In this document: in pieces, positions 33,701-40,448 of the stretch
Position numbering within the stretch: position 1 is the first letter of the stretch
How the letters are laid out: every line of letters starts with the position of its first letter
Source of the DNA: Siphonodentalium dalli
Lineage: Eukaryota > Mollusca > Scaphopoda > Gadilida > Siphonodentaliidae
Reading direction: 5' to 3'
Length of the DNA stretch: 64,000 nt
NCBI GenBank assembly: GCA_032622095.1
Contig: CP136066.1
Span: 186,472,716-186,536,715, forward strand
Program-made: the position numbers and the translations under genes
Notes under the pieces: model-generated
Seen by the model: only the letters and a program-made list of their open reading frames with translations
Database searches by the model: none
What the model was told of the DNA's origin: nothing

Positions 33701-34646
33701 CCCCTCGGTTGTAGATTAAACTGTGTAAAACAATCAGGGTATTCAACAATAACCGGCATTTTCCAACGTCTGAATTAAATGACGGAAATGGTAATCGATT
33801 ATACGATTAATCGTGGCACCCCTAGTTGATCATTATATAGTAAAAATAGAAAATTAGGCGAGTATGATCCTCCACGGAGTTGCAGTAAAAATATTTTTGT
33901 CAATCATAGATATTCAAAATTTGACTTTGCCTTTCCAGCCTAGACATATTTTGGCATTGTAACCCAGGAACAATTGTGAAAGTTGAACTCAACCAGACCT
34001 GAAAATATGGTGCCTGATATTTGCAGAATGAGGTCCCCCAGAAGGTGAATTTAGTGATGCTACCCTGTACATCGAGCTAACGTCACCAAATTCATCCTCT
34101 GGGGACCTCATTCTGCATGATCTAATCTGCTATGGGAGACCAAGACACAGATTTAAGTTCCCATAGGGTAATGTACACCCATTGGGCACCTTGGTTATGT
34201 ATCGTGTCGTCTGCCAATTTGGCGTTACAGATAAACTAAACTAAAAAAGAAAAAGATAAAGAATAAAGAAACTAAAAAAATATGTTAATTTGATAATCAA
34301 GATACATTCCAGAGAACATTAGGCCTAAGCAGAATGAGGTCCCCAGAGGGTGAATTCAGTGATGCTAGCCTGTTGTGCATGGTAGGATCACTAAAGTCAC
34401 CCTCTGGGGACCTCATTTTGCAAATGTCCAGCATATATTTTGAGGTCTGAATAGACTTATTTGAGGGGAAAAGATACCCCCATACAACGCGTTATATCTA
34501 TTGATTCTTACAAAATTTGTGAACCTTCTCAGAATAGAGTGTAACAAAAGCATCGACCTTTCTTGGCATTGCATTTACATGTATTTGTTCTTTATGCTAT
34601 TGCAGGTCAAGCCGGACACTGGGCAAATGGATGTCCATTCAGGTGA
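3649..34646 (+). CDS. RNF8: RNF8-like E3 ubiquitin ligase, seven exons, 5' end missing
   Basis: Joined exons 3649-3768, 7019-7244, 16180-16514, 18690-19106, 25553-25760, 26706-27104 and 34606-34646 give 1746 nt, exactly 581 codons plus TGA, with matching phases and GT/AG at every internal junction. Seen in the protein (numbered from the first visible residue): an FHA domain at about 1-80 with the phosphopeptide-binding signatures GR (4-5), SRKH (21-24) and NG (43-44); a Lys/Glu-rich coiled coil at about 135-345; a C3HC4 RING at 357-394 (CSIC, CSHSFC, CPIC); an RGG-rich stretch and acidic Ser/Asp stretch at about 440-550; a CCHC knuckle near the end. FHA + coiled coil + RING in this order is the RNF8 architecture. 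In animals RNF8 binds phosphorylated MDC1 at DNA double-strand breaks and, with UBC13, builds K63 ubiquitin chains on chromatin; that role is inferred here. The exon with the first FHA strand and the start codon was not found. Introns are heavily invaded by transposons but the reading frame is intact. Confidence 0.92.
3749..4815 (+). repeat. 32-bp minisatellite made from an exon end plus its splice donor
   Basis: About 34 head-to-tail units of a 32-bp motif (GGGCTATTTATGACCATAAG followed by GTGTGTATAAAT). The first unit is the 3' end of RNF8-like exon a and its 5' splice site; the rest lie in the intron. Variants (GACTATT, AATATAAAG, ACCAAAAGG) recur in blocks, showing repeated expansion of multi-unit segments. 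There are no spacers, so this is not a CRISPR array. Confidence 0.97.
4818..5335. repeat. Foldback element next to the minisatellite
   Basis: Bases about 4824-4990 and 5170-5330 are imperfect inverted copies (GGAAATGAATAACT...GTACATG...AAAGGCTC against the reverse complement on the right), separated by about 180 bp. This is a non-coding MITE-like hairpin. Its left end abuts the last minisatellite unit. Confidence 0.7.
5708..5850. repeat. GAGGTCCCCAGAGGGTGAA palindrome (family 3)
   Basis: A diverged palindromic unit: 'cccagagggtgaatttagtg' followed after 'cagtgggctag' by its inverted copy. It is part of a family present at least ten times in the window, usually as pairs of palindromes joined by about 250 bp. 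Confidence 0.75.
6265..6495. repeat. Double-hairpin element (family 2, 'ATGCATTCTCTTATATATGC')
   Basis: Two imperfect palindromes of about 65-70 bp (6296-6360 and 6391-6456) built on ATGCATTCTCTTATATATGC and its inverse, separated by about 30 bp. They are flanked by 'catgacgctgg' and 'gctccagtcatg', a degraded inverted terminal repeat. Confidence 0.8.
6590..6990. repeat. Full family-3 element: two palindromes plus spacer
   Basis: Palindrome 6620-6710 (ccccagagggtgaatttagtgatgct and inverse), then a spacer with 'gcagaagataaaatgcataat', then a second smaller palindrome to 6985. It lies about 30 bp before the acceptor of RNF8-like exon b. Confidence 0.75.
7019..7244 (+). CDS. RNF8: RNF8-like exon b: C-terminal half of FHA domain
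   Basis: The acceptor is gtgatttcag and the donor is atag|gtaaat. It encodes SLNGIQINSD... through a Lys/Arg-rich stretch, with the FHA-typical Asn-Gly pair and the strand DTIQFGVP. The exon ends in phase 1. The stop codon of a broken hAT transposase on the other strand lies only about 37 bp after the donor. Confidence 0.9.
7282..9353 (-). pseudogene. hAT transposase with BED zinc finger, frameshifted
   Basis: Reading the minus strand from ATG at 9353: a BED-type zinc finger (CKICQYRFVYSG...HIKKKH), then the hAT core with TTDCWTS, SGITSDNCLN, CFGHTLQL and STRWNSTF, all typical of hAT DDE transposases. The frame breaks near 8140 and resumes in another frame with NHLKENTSD...AAFLDPRYKSL. It breaks again near 7565, after which the C-terminal dimerisation motif (ARKYLGIPGTSVPSE..FSAAG) is found at 7282-7497 in a further frame, with extra shifts between. 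The mobile element is therefore inactive as read, though recent enough that all domains are recognisable. It lies in reverse orientation in an RNF8-like intron; its stop codon is about 37 bp from that exon's donor. Confidence 0.93.
9760..9824. mobile_element. Probable 5' terminal region of the hAT element
   Basis: Repeated 'taaccggtta' / 'ctaaccgg' motifs end in 'aaccgtttcagctctag'; read on the minus strand this starts CTAGAGCTGAAACGGTTAG, a hAT-like terminus with subterminal repeats. A matching right terminus was not found near 7245-7282, so the 3' end of the element appears lost. Bases 9354-9760 hold no gene. Confidence 0.55.
10691..12595. mobile_element. 1.9-kb element built from TTTTACTTAAGTAAAA palindromes
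   Basis: Terminal inverted repeats of about 50 bp (TATGGCAAGCCAAACCGC..., then ttaattttacttaagtaaaa) are flanked by the direct repeat AATGAC (10685-10690, 12596-12601). Inside are roughly 20 copies of the perfect palindrome TTTTACTTAAGTAAAA or the variant TTTCACTTAAGTGAAA, in clusters at 10720-10800, 11287-11535 and 12178-12575, around about 640 bp of non-repeated sequence. No convincing protein is encoded. The module 'gatgaccggtagatggc' occurs beside two clusters. Family not recognised. Confidence 0.85.
12688..13779 (-). CDS. C-terminal part of LINE ORF2 (L1/Tx1-like)
   Basis: 363 open codons without frameshift. The stretch LHWLQFRINCRILATNKFL followed by a zinc-ribbon CNRCQTQETICHIFWEC matches the region after the reverse transcriptase in L1/Tx1-type non-LTR retrotransposons (zf-RVT). 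The catalytic domains are missing because the insertion is 5'-truncated, so it cannot act alone. The ATG at the edge is incidental. The intact frame suggests a recent insertion. Confidence 0.85.
   Translation of the reverse strand: MKITWIRRIILKRHPLVDLPIDEDPLFLAYGGQYLKLYSARIQNPFWRDVLIACSELLVAEKETLSLLSSILWNNEHFKINGSTLNIRTWREHGIIFVNDLFQTDGTFHTRHSLLSTFNVRTDFITLHALLRQAEKSVKTLKQPNNPLMAPILPSNYILLLRNAKGGRDFYNCLVTRNKKLDVCSKWESKLGEYNIPWDICFKAPFQSTSDTKLHWLQFRINCRILATNKFLKLAKIRQNDLCNRCQTQETICHIFWECPHVQSFLDKLSKWTISNNFVIPLTKKTMTLGNMSNRTDNITNYLILIIKNYIYKTKFTTDQLSMNALIAEFNFRYNCEKYNAYCRLERNMFDTKWLLMKRALEN
14559..14772. repeat. Near-perfect palindromic MITE, family 1 (CAGTAATGCCC)
   Basis: About 214 bp that fold back almost completely: CAGTGATGCCCTAAATAATT... 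through GGAAAGCTCTCA|CTGAGAGCTTTCC to the inverse. TA flanks both ends, as for Tc1/mariner-type insertions. The family has at least ten copies in the window. Confidence 0.92.
14900..15720 (+). repeat. Direct duplication of a 400-bp block
   Basis: 14900-15290 (minus the MITE) and 15490-15710 share 'aaaatagcatccatggcact', 'ttttcccaaaacactaagatg' and 'gagttgtaaggttattattg' in order. The second copy is slightly shorter. No gene is seen; a similar degenerate block continues to about 16130. Confidence 0.8.
14929..15076. repeat. Family-1 palindromic MITE with visible empty site
   Basis: Shorter palindrome (148 bp) inserted at TA in a sequence whose uninterrupted copy is at 15515-15540 ('ctttacatata' joined to 'ataaaatagcatcc'). 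The comparison gives the exact ends CAGTAATGCC...GGCATTACTG and the TA target. Confidence 0.92.
16180..16514 (+). CDS. RNF8: RNF8-like exon c: linker and first coiled coil
   Basis: The acceptor is ttttcccag and the donor is acag|gtacga. It completes the phase-1 codon from exon b to Asp, then encodes a Ser/Gln-rich linker and a strongly charged heptad-like region (KKQEEEMKKRMDEYEAKLKE), ending in phase 0. A coiled coil before the RING is expected in RNF8, where it supports dimerisation. Confidence 0.88.
16590..16852. repeat. One arm of the 'TTAAAGGTACTCAA' foldback element
   Basis: This matches the left arm of the inverted-repeat element at 60450-60885 (ttaaaggtactcaa, ggcttcgggggt, attcgagtcgaggaa, cccatcaa). 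The second arm is missing. It begins about 75 bp after RNF8-like exon c. Confidence 0.75.
17186..18592. mobile_element. Non-autonomous hAT-like element, TIR CAGGGTTTCCGCC
   Basis: Ends CAGGGTTTCCGCC and GGCGGAAACCCTG are flanked by the direct repeat GTATATT (17179-17185, 18593-18599). Inside, a 'acgatagcacgggatctc' module occurs twice (about 18083 and 18206), each followed by 'attctttgat'. There is a run of 13 G at about 17954. No transposase frame was found. It sits in an RNF8-like intron just before exon d. Confidence 0.8.
18690..19106 (+). CDS. RNF8: RNF8-like exon d: second coiled coil and start of RING
   Basis: The acceptor is cctcttgcag and the donor is cagg|gtaagt. Its 139 codons form a continuous Lys/Glu coiled coil ending in LQCSICNELFIR, which holds the first two zinc ligands of the RING. 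The exon end and donor are repeated 48 bp downstream, where a second donor (GT at 19155) would extend the exon in frame by 16 residues. Confidence 0.9.
19066..19165 (+). repeat. RNF8: Tandem duplication of RING exon end and splice donor
   Basis: The block 'cagtgtagtatatgtaatgag...cagggtaagtttcc' occurs at 19074-19116 and again 48 bp later; a decayed third copy lies at about 19530-19605. The second copy keeps an intact GTAAGT donor, and the 48-nt extension reads VSFLKQCSICNEIFVR with no stop. Confidence 0.9.
19613..20001. repeat. piggyBac-like MITE with double hairpin (family 2)
   Basis: Ends TTAACCCTTTACCCAACA and TTGTTGGGTAAAGGGTTAA: a TTAA target with CCC-starting inverted repeats. Inside are two perfect hairpins of about 70 bp (19640-19709, 19789-19860) on ATGCATTCTCTTATATATGC, separated by an AT-rich spacer. 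Copies occur at 47788-48125 (inverted) and 57571-57950. Confidence 0.88.
20285..21000 (+). repeat. Internal tandem repeat, 'ACAAACATTTTGCATTATTG' unit
   Basis: After a (GTCCGTCC)n run, a unit beginning 'acaaacattttgcattattg' and ending in 'gagttatggcccttttt' recurs at about 20350, 20527 and 20880. No long reading frame spans it; it is a dispersed molluscan-type repeat. Confidence 0.75.
21300..23225 (+). repeat. Dispersed repeat ending 'GGTGAGCGACC...ACTGTCTTGTTA'
   Basis: Modules 'gggttcatatttggtgtgga', 'cagatttgttcaaat.aggtcac' and 'ccagggccataact' are shared with 27343-32955 and 31740-32010, and the same end module occurs at 32930-32955. It is non-coding. It contains the 241-bp duplication listed separately. 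Confidence 0.75.
22401..22882 (+). repeat. Perfect 241-bp tandem duplication
   Basis: 22401-22641 and 22642-22882 look identical by eye, base for base. An older, diverged copy of the first 60 bp lies at about 22188-22250. The identity implies a very recent duplication or an assembly artefact. Confidence 0.9.
23598..23758. repeat. Foldback MITE
   Basis: AGAGTAATCAA...GTTCCGAGA..TA.GTTAAA at the left is inverted at the right (AATTTAACATAAATCTCGGAAC...TTGATTACTCT), with arms of about 70 bp and a short loop containing 'gtgctaacatgcac'. Confidence 0.85.
23893..25540 (+). repeat. Segmental duplication just upstream of RING exon e
   Basis: Blocks 23893-24006 and 24721-24975 recur in the same order at 25170-25280 and 25299-25540 ('aaagtgatgtgaaacactc', 'ggtgatcaaatag'; 'gagcatagttaaga', 'gatttgcttgagattttcg', 'gaatgctacattcc'). 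The first copy carries about 700 bp absent from the second. Copy two ends about 12 bp before the acceptor of exon e. Confidence 0.85.
25553..25760 (+). CDS. RNF8: RNF8-like exon e: rest of RING finger
   Basis: The acceptor is tatatttcag and the donor is aaag|gtgaat. It encodes the remaining RING ligands (CSHSFCEVC, then CPIC ten residues later) and the basic helix after the RING (IVLDSYIDKMVEHL). Together with exon d the spacing is C-x2-C-x11-C-x-H-x2-C-x2-C-x10-C-x2-C, a standard C3HC4 RING. It ends in phase 1. Confidence 0.92.
26109..26135 (+). repeat. Run of 27 G
   Basis: An uninterrupted poly-G tract followed by TGGG in an RNF8-like intron. It could form G-quadruplexes and is a likely place for sequencing error in length. 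Confidence 0.95.
26706..27104 (+). CDS. RNF8: RNF8-like exon f: RGG box, acidic tail, half zinc knuckle
   Basis: The acceptor is tttttgcag and the donor is tgtg|gttagt. It encodes an Arg/Gly-rich stretch with several RGG/RGR motifs, a hydrophobic Val/Ala segment, an acidic Ser-Asp segment with a (SD)n run, and ends with CFVCG. Without splicing the next codon is TAG, inside the donor itself. The RGG box and acidic tail are absent from human RNF8 as I know it. Confidence 0.85.
27574..28910. mobile_element. 1.3-kb element with about 220-bp inverted arms
   Basis: The left arm 27574-27800 and right arm about 28690-28910 are inverted copies (TCACG.ATGCGTGTTTT, GGATTTTGTAAATTCAGG, GGCTGGCCATCTGTCAGCC, AAAACCAGTTACTTGG). 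A second inverted pair lies inside (27850-27900 against 27955-28025). The interior repeats 'ccattttgg..gccat'. No protein is evident. Confidence 0.85.
29685..29825. repeat. Family-3 palindrome, truncated
   Basis: 'gaggtccccagatggtgaat...' and a partial inverse, ending at 'ggcctcatcttctggga'. Confidence 0.7.
29900..30730 (+). repeat. Tandem-like repeat, about 170-bp unit, five copies
   Basis: Each unit starts near 'ttgttgtccggatgataactt' (29907, 30079, 30250, 30419, 30592) and ends 'gagttatgccccttttttgac'. It is bounded by inverted-like ends 'tacgccctttt' and 'agagggcgta'. It is non-coding and related in design to the repeats at 20285-21000 and 42250-42640. Confidence 0.75.
31140..31580. repeat. 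Family-3 element with two palindromes
   Basis: Two diverged palindromes on 'gaggtcccaagatggtgaat' joined by the conserved spacer with 'tttgcagaagataaaatgcata'. Part of a second such element follows at 32015-32120. Confidence 0.7.
33985..34440. repeat. Family-3 element just upstream of RNF8-like exon g
   Basis: Palindromes at about 34025-34115 and 34325-34430 with the family spacer between them. It ends about 165 bp before the last exon of the RNF8-like gene. Confidence 0.75.
34606..34646 (+). CDS. RNF8: RNF8-like exon g: end of CCHC zinc knuckle and stop
   Basis: The acceptor is gctattgcag. The phase-1 join to exon f gives CFVCGQAGHWANGC, a perfect C-x2-C-x4-H-x4-C zinc knuckle, then PFR and TGA. 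The exact fit of phase and motif across a 7.5-kb intron holding a 6.7-kb transposon is the evidence. The exon has only 12 codons and would be missed by most gene finders. The 3' UTR runs into foldback repeats; AATAAA occurs at about 35001. Confidence 0.85.
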
Positions 34647-34714
34647 TAAGAACCTAACAGCTGCTCAAAGGGAAAGCTGTCCGCCTTCAAAGCTACCTCA
34701 AGAGCTGGCCTGAA

Positions 34715-35150
34715 AAGATGATGCCGGACATTTGCAGAATGAGATCACCAGAGGGTGAATTTAGTGACACAACCCCTGCACAGTGGGCTAGCATCACCAA
34801 ATGTATCCTCTAGGGACCTCATTCTGCATGGTCTCATCTGCTATGGGAGACCTAGACACAGAATTAAGTTCCCTGATGATGTGCACCCATTGGGCACCTC
34901 GATTATGCATTGTGTCATCTGCGATTTGGGGCTATAGAGAAACTAAACTAAACAAGAAAAACAAACTTTCTAAAGAAACTAAAAAACTTGTTAGTTTGAT
35001 AATAAAGATACATTACAGAGAAGATGAGACCTAAGCAGAATGAGGTCCCCCAGAAAGTGAATTTAGTGATGCTAGCCCGCTGTGTGGGATATCATCTCTA
35101 AATTCTCCCTCTGGGGACCTCATTCTGCAAATGGCCGGCACCATATTTTC
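34715..35150. repeat. Family-3 element just downstream of RNF8-like stop
   Basis: Palindromes at 34735-34830 and 35035-35130 joined by the family spacer. It begins about 70 bp after the TGA of exon g, so it may be transcribed in the 3' UTR. Confidence 0.75.
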
Positions 35151-35456
35151 AGTCCTGCTCAAGAGTGAATTCCAGTACAACCCCTATGGTGGCAGATAAG
35201 AGTTGATAGAATACGAGGAATACTTGCAAGAGGTTTTGCCACATTCACACGGGACAAATATTTGAAGCTCTGGTAGGATTACTCTGCAGCGTTTGTGTTA
35301 CATCACACATGATAATTTAAATGAACACTGCCAATTGTTGTGCATGCATATGCTATTAATCTTATGATTTATTGCCGTTTAATAAATGGATTATATACAA
35401 CAGTTAAACCTTTCCGCAATTATTTCATTCTTCTGCTGAAGATCACACAAGGCATA

Positions 35457-35669
35457 TAGTGATGCTCTAATTAATCGACCTCTTAACCACAGCAGAATTA
35501 TGGGCAACTTTTCAGGATTTAGTCGGAAATATGGCTTGTTGCCATTCATCGGAAAGCTCTCCCCGAGATCTTTCCGATGAATGGCAACAAGCCATATTTC
35601 CGACTAAATCCTGAAAAGTTACCCATAATTCTGCTGTGATTAAAGAGTCAATTACGTAGAGCATTACTG
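35457..35669. repeat. Family-1 palindromic MITE
   Basis: Full-length palindrome of about 213 bp with centre GGAAAGCTCTC|CCCGAGATCTTTCC and TA at both ends. Confidence 0.9.
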
Positions 35670-35894
35670 TACATTGCCTAATAGTTAAAAAACTGCTGAT
35701 TCTAAAACACAAGGTCAAGCAGGCCTGCAAATTTGAGGCAAACGACCATTCTCTGGAGTTTACCTAACATGAAATTGTCGTGAATGAAAACAGGTCGCGT
35801 GAAAGTGGGTCTCACAATTGCCGATTATCACCTTAATTATTGCTCAATCAAGTCCAAAAATGGACATTTTGAATTATTACTTCAGTTACTCAGT

Positions 35895-36070
35895 GATTTA
35901 AGAAATAACTCTTGTTTTGATTAAGGTTTTGCAGTTATAACCGAAAAGTTTGAAGATAAATTCTATAATGCACGTAGCGTCGTTAAATTTATCTTCAAGC
36001 TCTTTGGTTATAACTCATAACCTTAATCGAAACAAGAGTTATTTCTTATAATTTAATCCGTCATTTCACA
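35895..36070. repeat. Foldback element with AAATAACTCTTGTTT arms
   Basis: 'aagaaataactcttgttttg...ggttttgcagttataaccgaa' is inverted after about 25 bp as 'ggttataactcataacctta...gagttatttctta'. The arms are about 65 bp. No gene. Confidence 0.8.
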
Positions 36071-36158
36071 GGAGAACATCATAATTAGAAGGTATAAGTA
36101 TAAAAGAAGCATAAAACTTTGAGATTATTGATATGAACCCTGTCAATCAAACATCCAA

Positions 36159-36362
36159 TTAACAGTGATCAAGTGCTGTCGCTTTTGATTGTCTGGTAAA
36201 CAGTGTACACACACTGGTCAACTGATCGCTCCACTGTGGCAGCAGGTGTTCTAGAAATATTTCGGATGTACTGTGACACATTTTGTTAGTTTCTGAAACT
36301 ACATTTATTTTTTCAAATGTTAGCTCGATCGAGTCTTTAGATTTTTCTAGGTACTTATACAC
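36159..36362 (-). CDS. Possible terminal exon, unidentified minus-strand gene
   Basis: Minus strand after an acceptor-like 'cagtacttag': 67 open codons (...LEKSKDSIELTFEKINVV...LLPQWSDQL...) then TAA. Composition looks protein-like, with a charged helix-like start, but I recognise no family. A second AG inside (after 'gtacctag') would fit a phase-1 upstream exon at 37155-37256. It could equally be chance. Confidence 0.35.
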   Translation of the reverse strand: MYKYLEKSKDSIELTFEKINVVSETNKMCHSTSEIFLEHLLPQWSDQLTSVCTLFTRQSKATALDHC

Positions 36363-36599
36363 CTAAGTACTGATGGGTAATTAGCAGTAAATTTAATGGC
36401 AGAGCAGTACTATTACTGAAGGATTTTTTATGCAGCATAGGAATCCCCGTTTATATCGCATAAAGTATGGAATAGTTTTCATGTACATTTTAGGCATGTG
36501 GTATATAGGTGTGATCATATGCCAAGATGCTGGAGTGAGTGCTGTCATTTCAATAGCAGAAGTAATCAAGAAATTTAGGTTATTGAGAAATAACTTTAA

Positions 36600-39370
36600 T
36601 GGCTATGATATGTGACAACCAATGGTTATAGTATTCTGTGGAATAAACCCTTCCAAATGAATAATAGACTTTCCAATGTATACGTTTATAACTAAATGGG
36701 AGAATCCGTTTAGTATAGAAAGGGTTAAAAACAGACAATGATATTATCAGATTTACTTCCTTTGAATTGTGATAAAGCCTTGATTTCTGTGTTGATTCTC
36801 TTCATTCGATAGTTATGTCTCAGATTGGACTATATTTTATTGGTTGTGCATGCAACAGTTCTTTGCAAGACCGAATCCAATCTCTTTAAACAGCCGATAA
36901 CAATTACAAACAGCTTAATGATTGGTTATATTTAGATCAGAGGTCAATGACGTTGACAATTTTCCCACGCACTGCGACACAAAACATATTTTGTAATACA
37001 GAATAGAGGTGACATACTTATTATCCATTATACTTATTGCAATCTAGGAAACAATTATCTTCGAGTTTTTATCAGTCAATGATATTTAATACTGATTATT
37101 TGTTCGCATCCTGCTGTTTTTATAAATACTACGATTACCACACATTTACTACACCAGGCATGCGTTCTTTATTTGGAAACAATTTATGATGTAATCTTGG
37201 GGAAACCCCCTTCTTCCTAGAAACCAAGTCTTCATCACAGTTCTGCAGACGTAAATCTGAAAAGATTATCGTTGGTTTTTAAGGAGAGTGGCGCATTTTC
37301 TATAAATCATCATGCTTGCTATGTCGCTCCTAGTCAAAATTATACATTGACAGTTTCCGAAGCCTTGTGTTTACAAAATAATAATCTTCATTTTCTCATG
37401 TGATTGCACTGTATAAAGACATTGTGGCCAAACCACAGGTATCAATATCATGTTTTTATACTGTGGAGTCAATAGAAAATGAACGTCGTTTCTTAAAATT
37501 AAATCTCTGAAATTCTCATCCCGAAAATGCATTTTGAATTGAAATATAGAATATTGGGAACTGTATAATGAAAGTTGTCTTGACGTGGCATTTTGCTGTG
37601 ATGAAAATTGAAGATCAGGACATACAACTCAGTGGTTTGTGGGTTATGTCGACAGATCAGCAGCTGCCTGTATGGTTCCCAACGATGAGCGCTTGTGTGA
37701 AGCATGAGTCAAAGACAGATCACCATATAAGGAGACTTCAACTTTAAGGGTTAAAATGATGGACAGCAATTAATATACAGTAATAAATATTCATTTTTTT
37801 TTTTTTTTAAATATTTGGTTGATAAAAATTAAAGATGGTCTATCTCTTCCGGGCCACAATTATAACAACATAATTTTTATAAATCCCAATTTCAAAGCTA
37901 CAAATAGCTCATTTGTGATGAAAATACAGATAAAACTGAGGTTGGGTTTATTATTTGTCTATAAAGGCTTAATAAAGTAGTTTATTTCAATCATAAGATC
38001 GTGGTGAAATATATAGTTCAAATGCAATTTGTCGCGATTGCTGACAAGATAAGAGTTGTCCTTCTTGGTTAACTTTTGGTATGTTTTTCGGGTGGATATC
38101 TGTTCTAAAAATAGCTCCTAAAGCTGTCCCGCTGATGTGAGAAATTCTAAATAAAATATAAATTGATAAGAAACTTTTCTGTACAGGTGTTCTCGATTCA
38201 TATCTTATTTTATATCCCAGATTTAATGAAAAATAAAAGAGATATACCATCTTAAACAGATTGCTGTTAGCAAGCTAACAATTTGATATAGTAATATGTA
38301 TATAAAAAATTTAAGATGATTGTACATGTTGACTAATTTATATTTATCTGCATAATATGTACTACATGAACTATCGTACATGGCCAAATGAATAAAATAC
38401 TGGGTTCTCAGGTACCTCCATCGTCACCTGAAGTGGGCCTCATAAAAAAATCTTCTTTGCAGACATGCCCACGATTTTCATAAAGAGTTTAAAAATAAAC
38501 TTCCACAATCAGAAATTTAGATAATGTATCAGTTTTTTAACTTTTCGACTTAAAATCTGTTCGTCCATCCGTCCACGTGGAAAGTTTCCAGATGAGAACT
38601 TAATTTTGGGAAAAACCAAATATGGATTGTGAGTTTATCAGCTCAAAACACAGGTTTAATTTCAGAAGACAAAGACCAAGTTTTAATTTGGTCACAGTCC
38701 AATGAATTTTGACACAGAGTTTTAAAAAGCTATACTTTAATACTAAAAAGCCACCTTTTCCGAGGACATGTGGTCGGCAACATTTTGTTCATATATAATT
38801 GCCTTAGAACACAGGTATTTATTTTCAATGGCGTAATTGTAAAGAAATTAAAGAACATCAAGTGAGCGTGAACGTTCCTCCAGTTTACTGCACTCAGTCT
38901 CCTGTTTTTACAGCAACCTTCATAATCCACGCTCTCCATCGTGTCTGATGCTCAACTGTCGATTTTCTGTAAAATCAATCAAATTATGTTCAGTAGAGTA
39001 CTTATACACTTGTAGACTTCTATGCAGTCATTTGTTTGCTATACTATTTCAATAGAATCCCCACCAATATCCAGTTTTTTTAAATCTGAAATCAATTTCC
39101 ATTAATGTTTGACATATTATAACAAATAAGGATGGTTTGTCAATGCCTATGCCACATTATTAAATGTTCCTTGATAAAGAATAGCCATAATCTAGAACGG
39201 TATCAATCCCAGACTTATTGATGTGTTTACGAGTGATATTTTCTTGCTATAGCTTGCATACCTACAACTGCAACCTTTAATAACTTAAAAGAAATACTAT
39301 GGGAAAACAGGGAAAAGGTTATATTTGAAAAATTATAAAAATCGAAACCATCAAGAGAAATTGTTGAAAA
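36600..39370. other. No confident gene
   Basis: Apart from the weak exon above, I see AT-rich sequence, a T-run near 37795, and a minus-strand ATG context at 38937-38939 (MESVDYEGCC...) after a good acceptor 'gattttacag'. That ATG has no usable continuation I could establish. Confidence 0.4.
37155..37256 (-). CDS. Possible internal exon upstream of 36159-36362
   Basis: Acceptor gataatcttttcag; one frame is open (LRLQNCDEDLVSRKKGV...) to a GTGTAG donor and would join in phase 1 to the alternative acceptor of the terminal exon. No family resemblance is seen, and this is weak support only. Confidence 0.2.
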
Positions 39371-39372
39371 TA

Positions 39373-39551
39373 CAGTAATGCCCTAAATAATCGACTCCTT
39401 AACCACAGCATAATTATGGGTAACTTTTCAGGATTTAGTTGGAAATATGGCTTGTTGCCATTCATCGGAAAGCTTCCTGATGGAAGCTTTCCGATGAATG
39501 GCAACAATGATCTGAGAGCTTTCCGATGAATGGCAACAAGCCATATTTCCA
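39373..39551. repeat. Family-1 MITE, rearranged
   Basis: Left arm complete; the centre GGAAAGCTTCC|TGATGGAAGCTTTCC is followed by a second partial right arm. The right terminus is missing. Confidence 0.85.
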
Positions 39552-40430
39552 GACATGTTCTTATATTTATTATACATAATTTGTGGATATTATCAATGAG
39601 ACTTTACATTATTATGTAAAATATTACTATTACAGTGCAAGTCATTTTATTGATTGATTGTTTATTCCAGCTATTGTTACATGGAAAAATAACATACAGT
39701 AACATGCATTGTAGAACATATGTACATATATATATAGGGAAAGGTTTTACATACAAGTTATGACCACTTTCCTCACGGTTACATCTCCATAAAAACAGTC
39801 CACATGACAGTTAATCCTTATATTTATATACATTTAGCGAAAAAGCCACTTTTGTAAATGTATTTAAATCGAAAAGTGTATCGTGACAAAACCAGCCCAA
39901 AATATCCCATAGCACCCTTGGCAAAAAAAGTTAACAGGAACAATTTCTTAATATTGAAACCTGATGATTTAATTTAAGTCAATCCTGCACGAGTCAAATG
40001 CGCCCAAAACATTACGCATTTTTCTTTCCGGTATCGATGACGTATCGATGTAATTATGGGGTTGCAGTTATGAGCTGTTGCGCGTTCACCGAGAAATAAC
40101 TGCAACAAGTCACGTGGGCGCTGACCAATCGGAATGCTGGATTTAGTGATAATCACACTTAGTATGTAAAAATATATACAAGTATCCACCCGCGAACAAA
40201 TTAACCAAATATAGTTTTGATTACCATCGACAATTGCTTATAGCCATACCCCAAGCCATGCCAAAATATAAAGAATCAATCTATACCGTGTAAAAGTAAA
40301 ATGAGTTATCATCTAACTGCGAAATCGCTCGAGTGACTTTGTCTGGATTATGTTGCTCGATATCATATGATGAATCGAGAAATATGTGGCTATACTCCAT
40401 AATCTTAAGTATGATATATGCCTGCACAGG
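39552..40430. other. No gene recognised
   Basis: A mostly AT-rich stretch. A short GC-richer patch at 40000-40150 holds CGATACGTCATCGAT and 'tcacgtgggcg', which could be promoter-like, but no start exon was found beside it. Confidence 0.4.
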
Positions 40431-40448
40431 CTTCAGCCTAGGGGTTCA

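Larger units (their letters stand above)
27158..33824. mobile_element. hAT-like element B, 6.7 kb with nested repeats
   Basis: It starts TAGAGGTGCCACGATTATT and ends ATTAATCGTGGCACCCCTA, flanked by a perfect 8-bp duplication GTTGATCA (27150-27157, 33825-33832). Its flanks, 27158-27342 and about 32955-33824, match element A in reverse complement. Between them lies a 5.6-kb insertion of other repeats. No transposase is present. It was inserted 46 bp after the donor of RNF8-like exon f. Confidence 0.9.
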
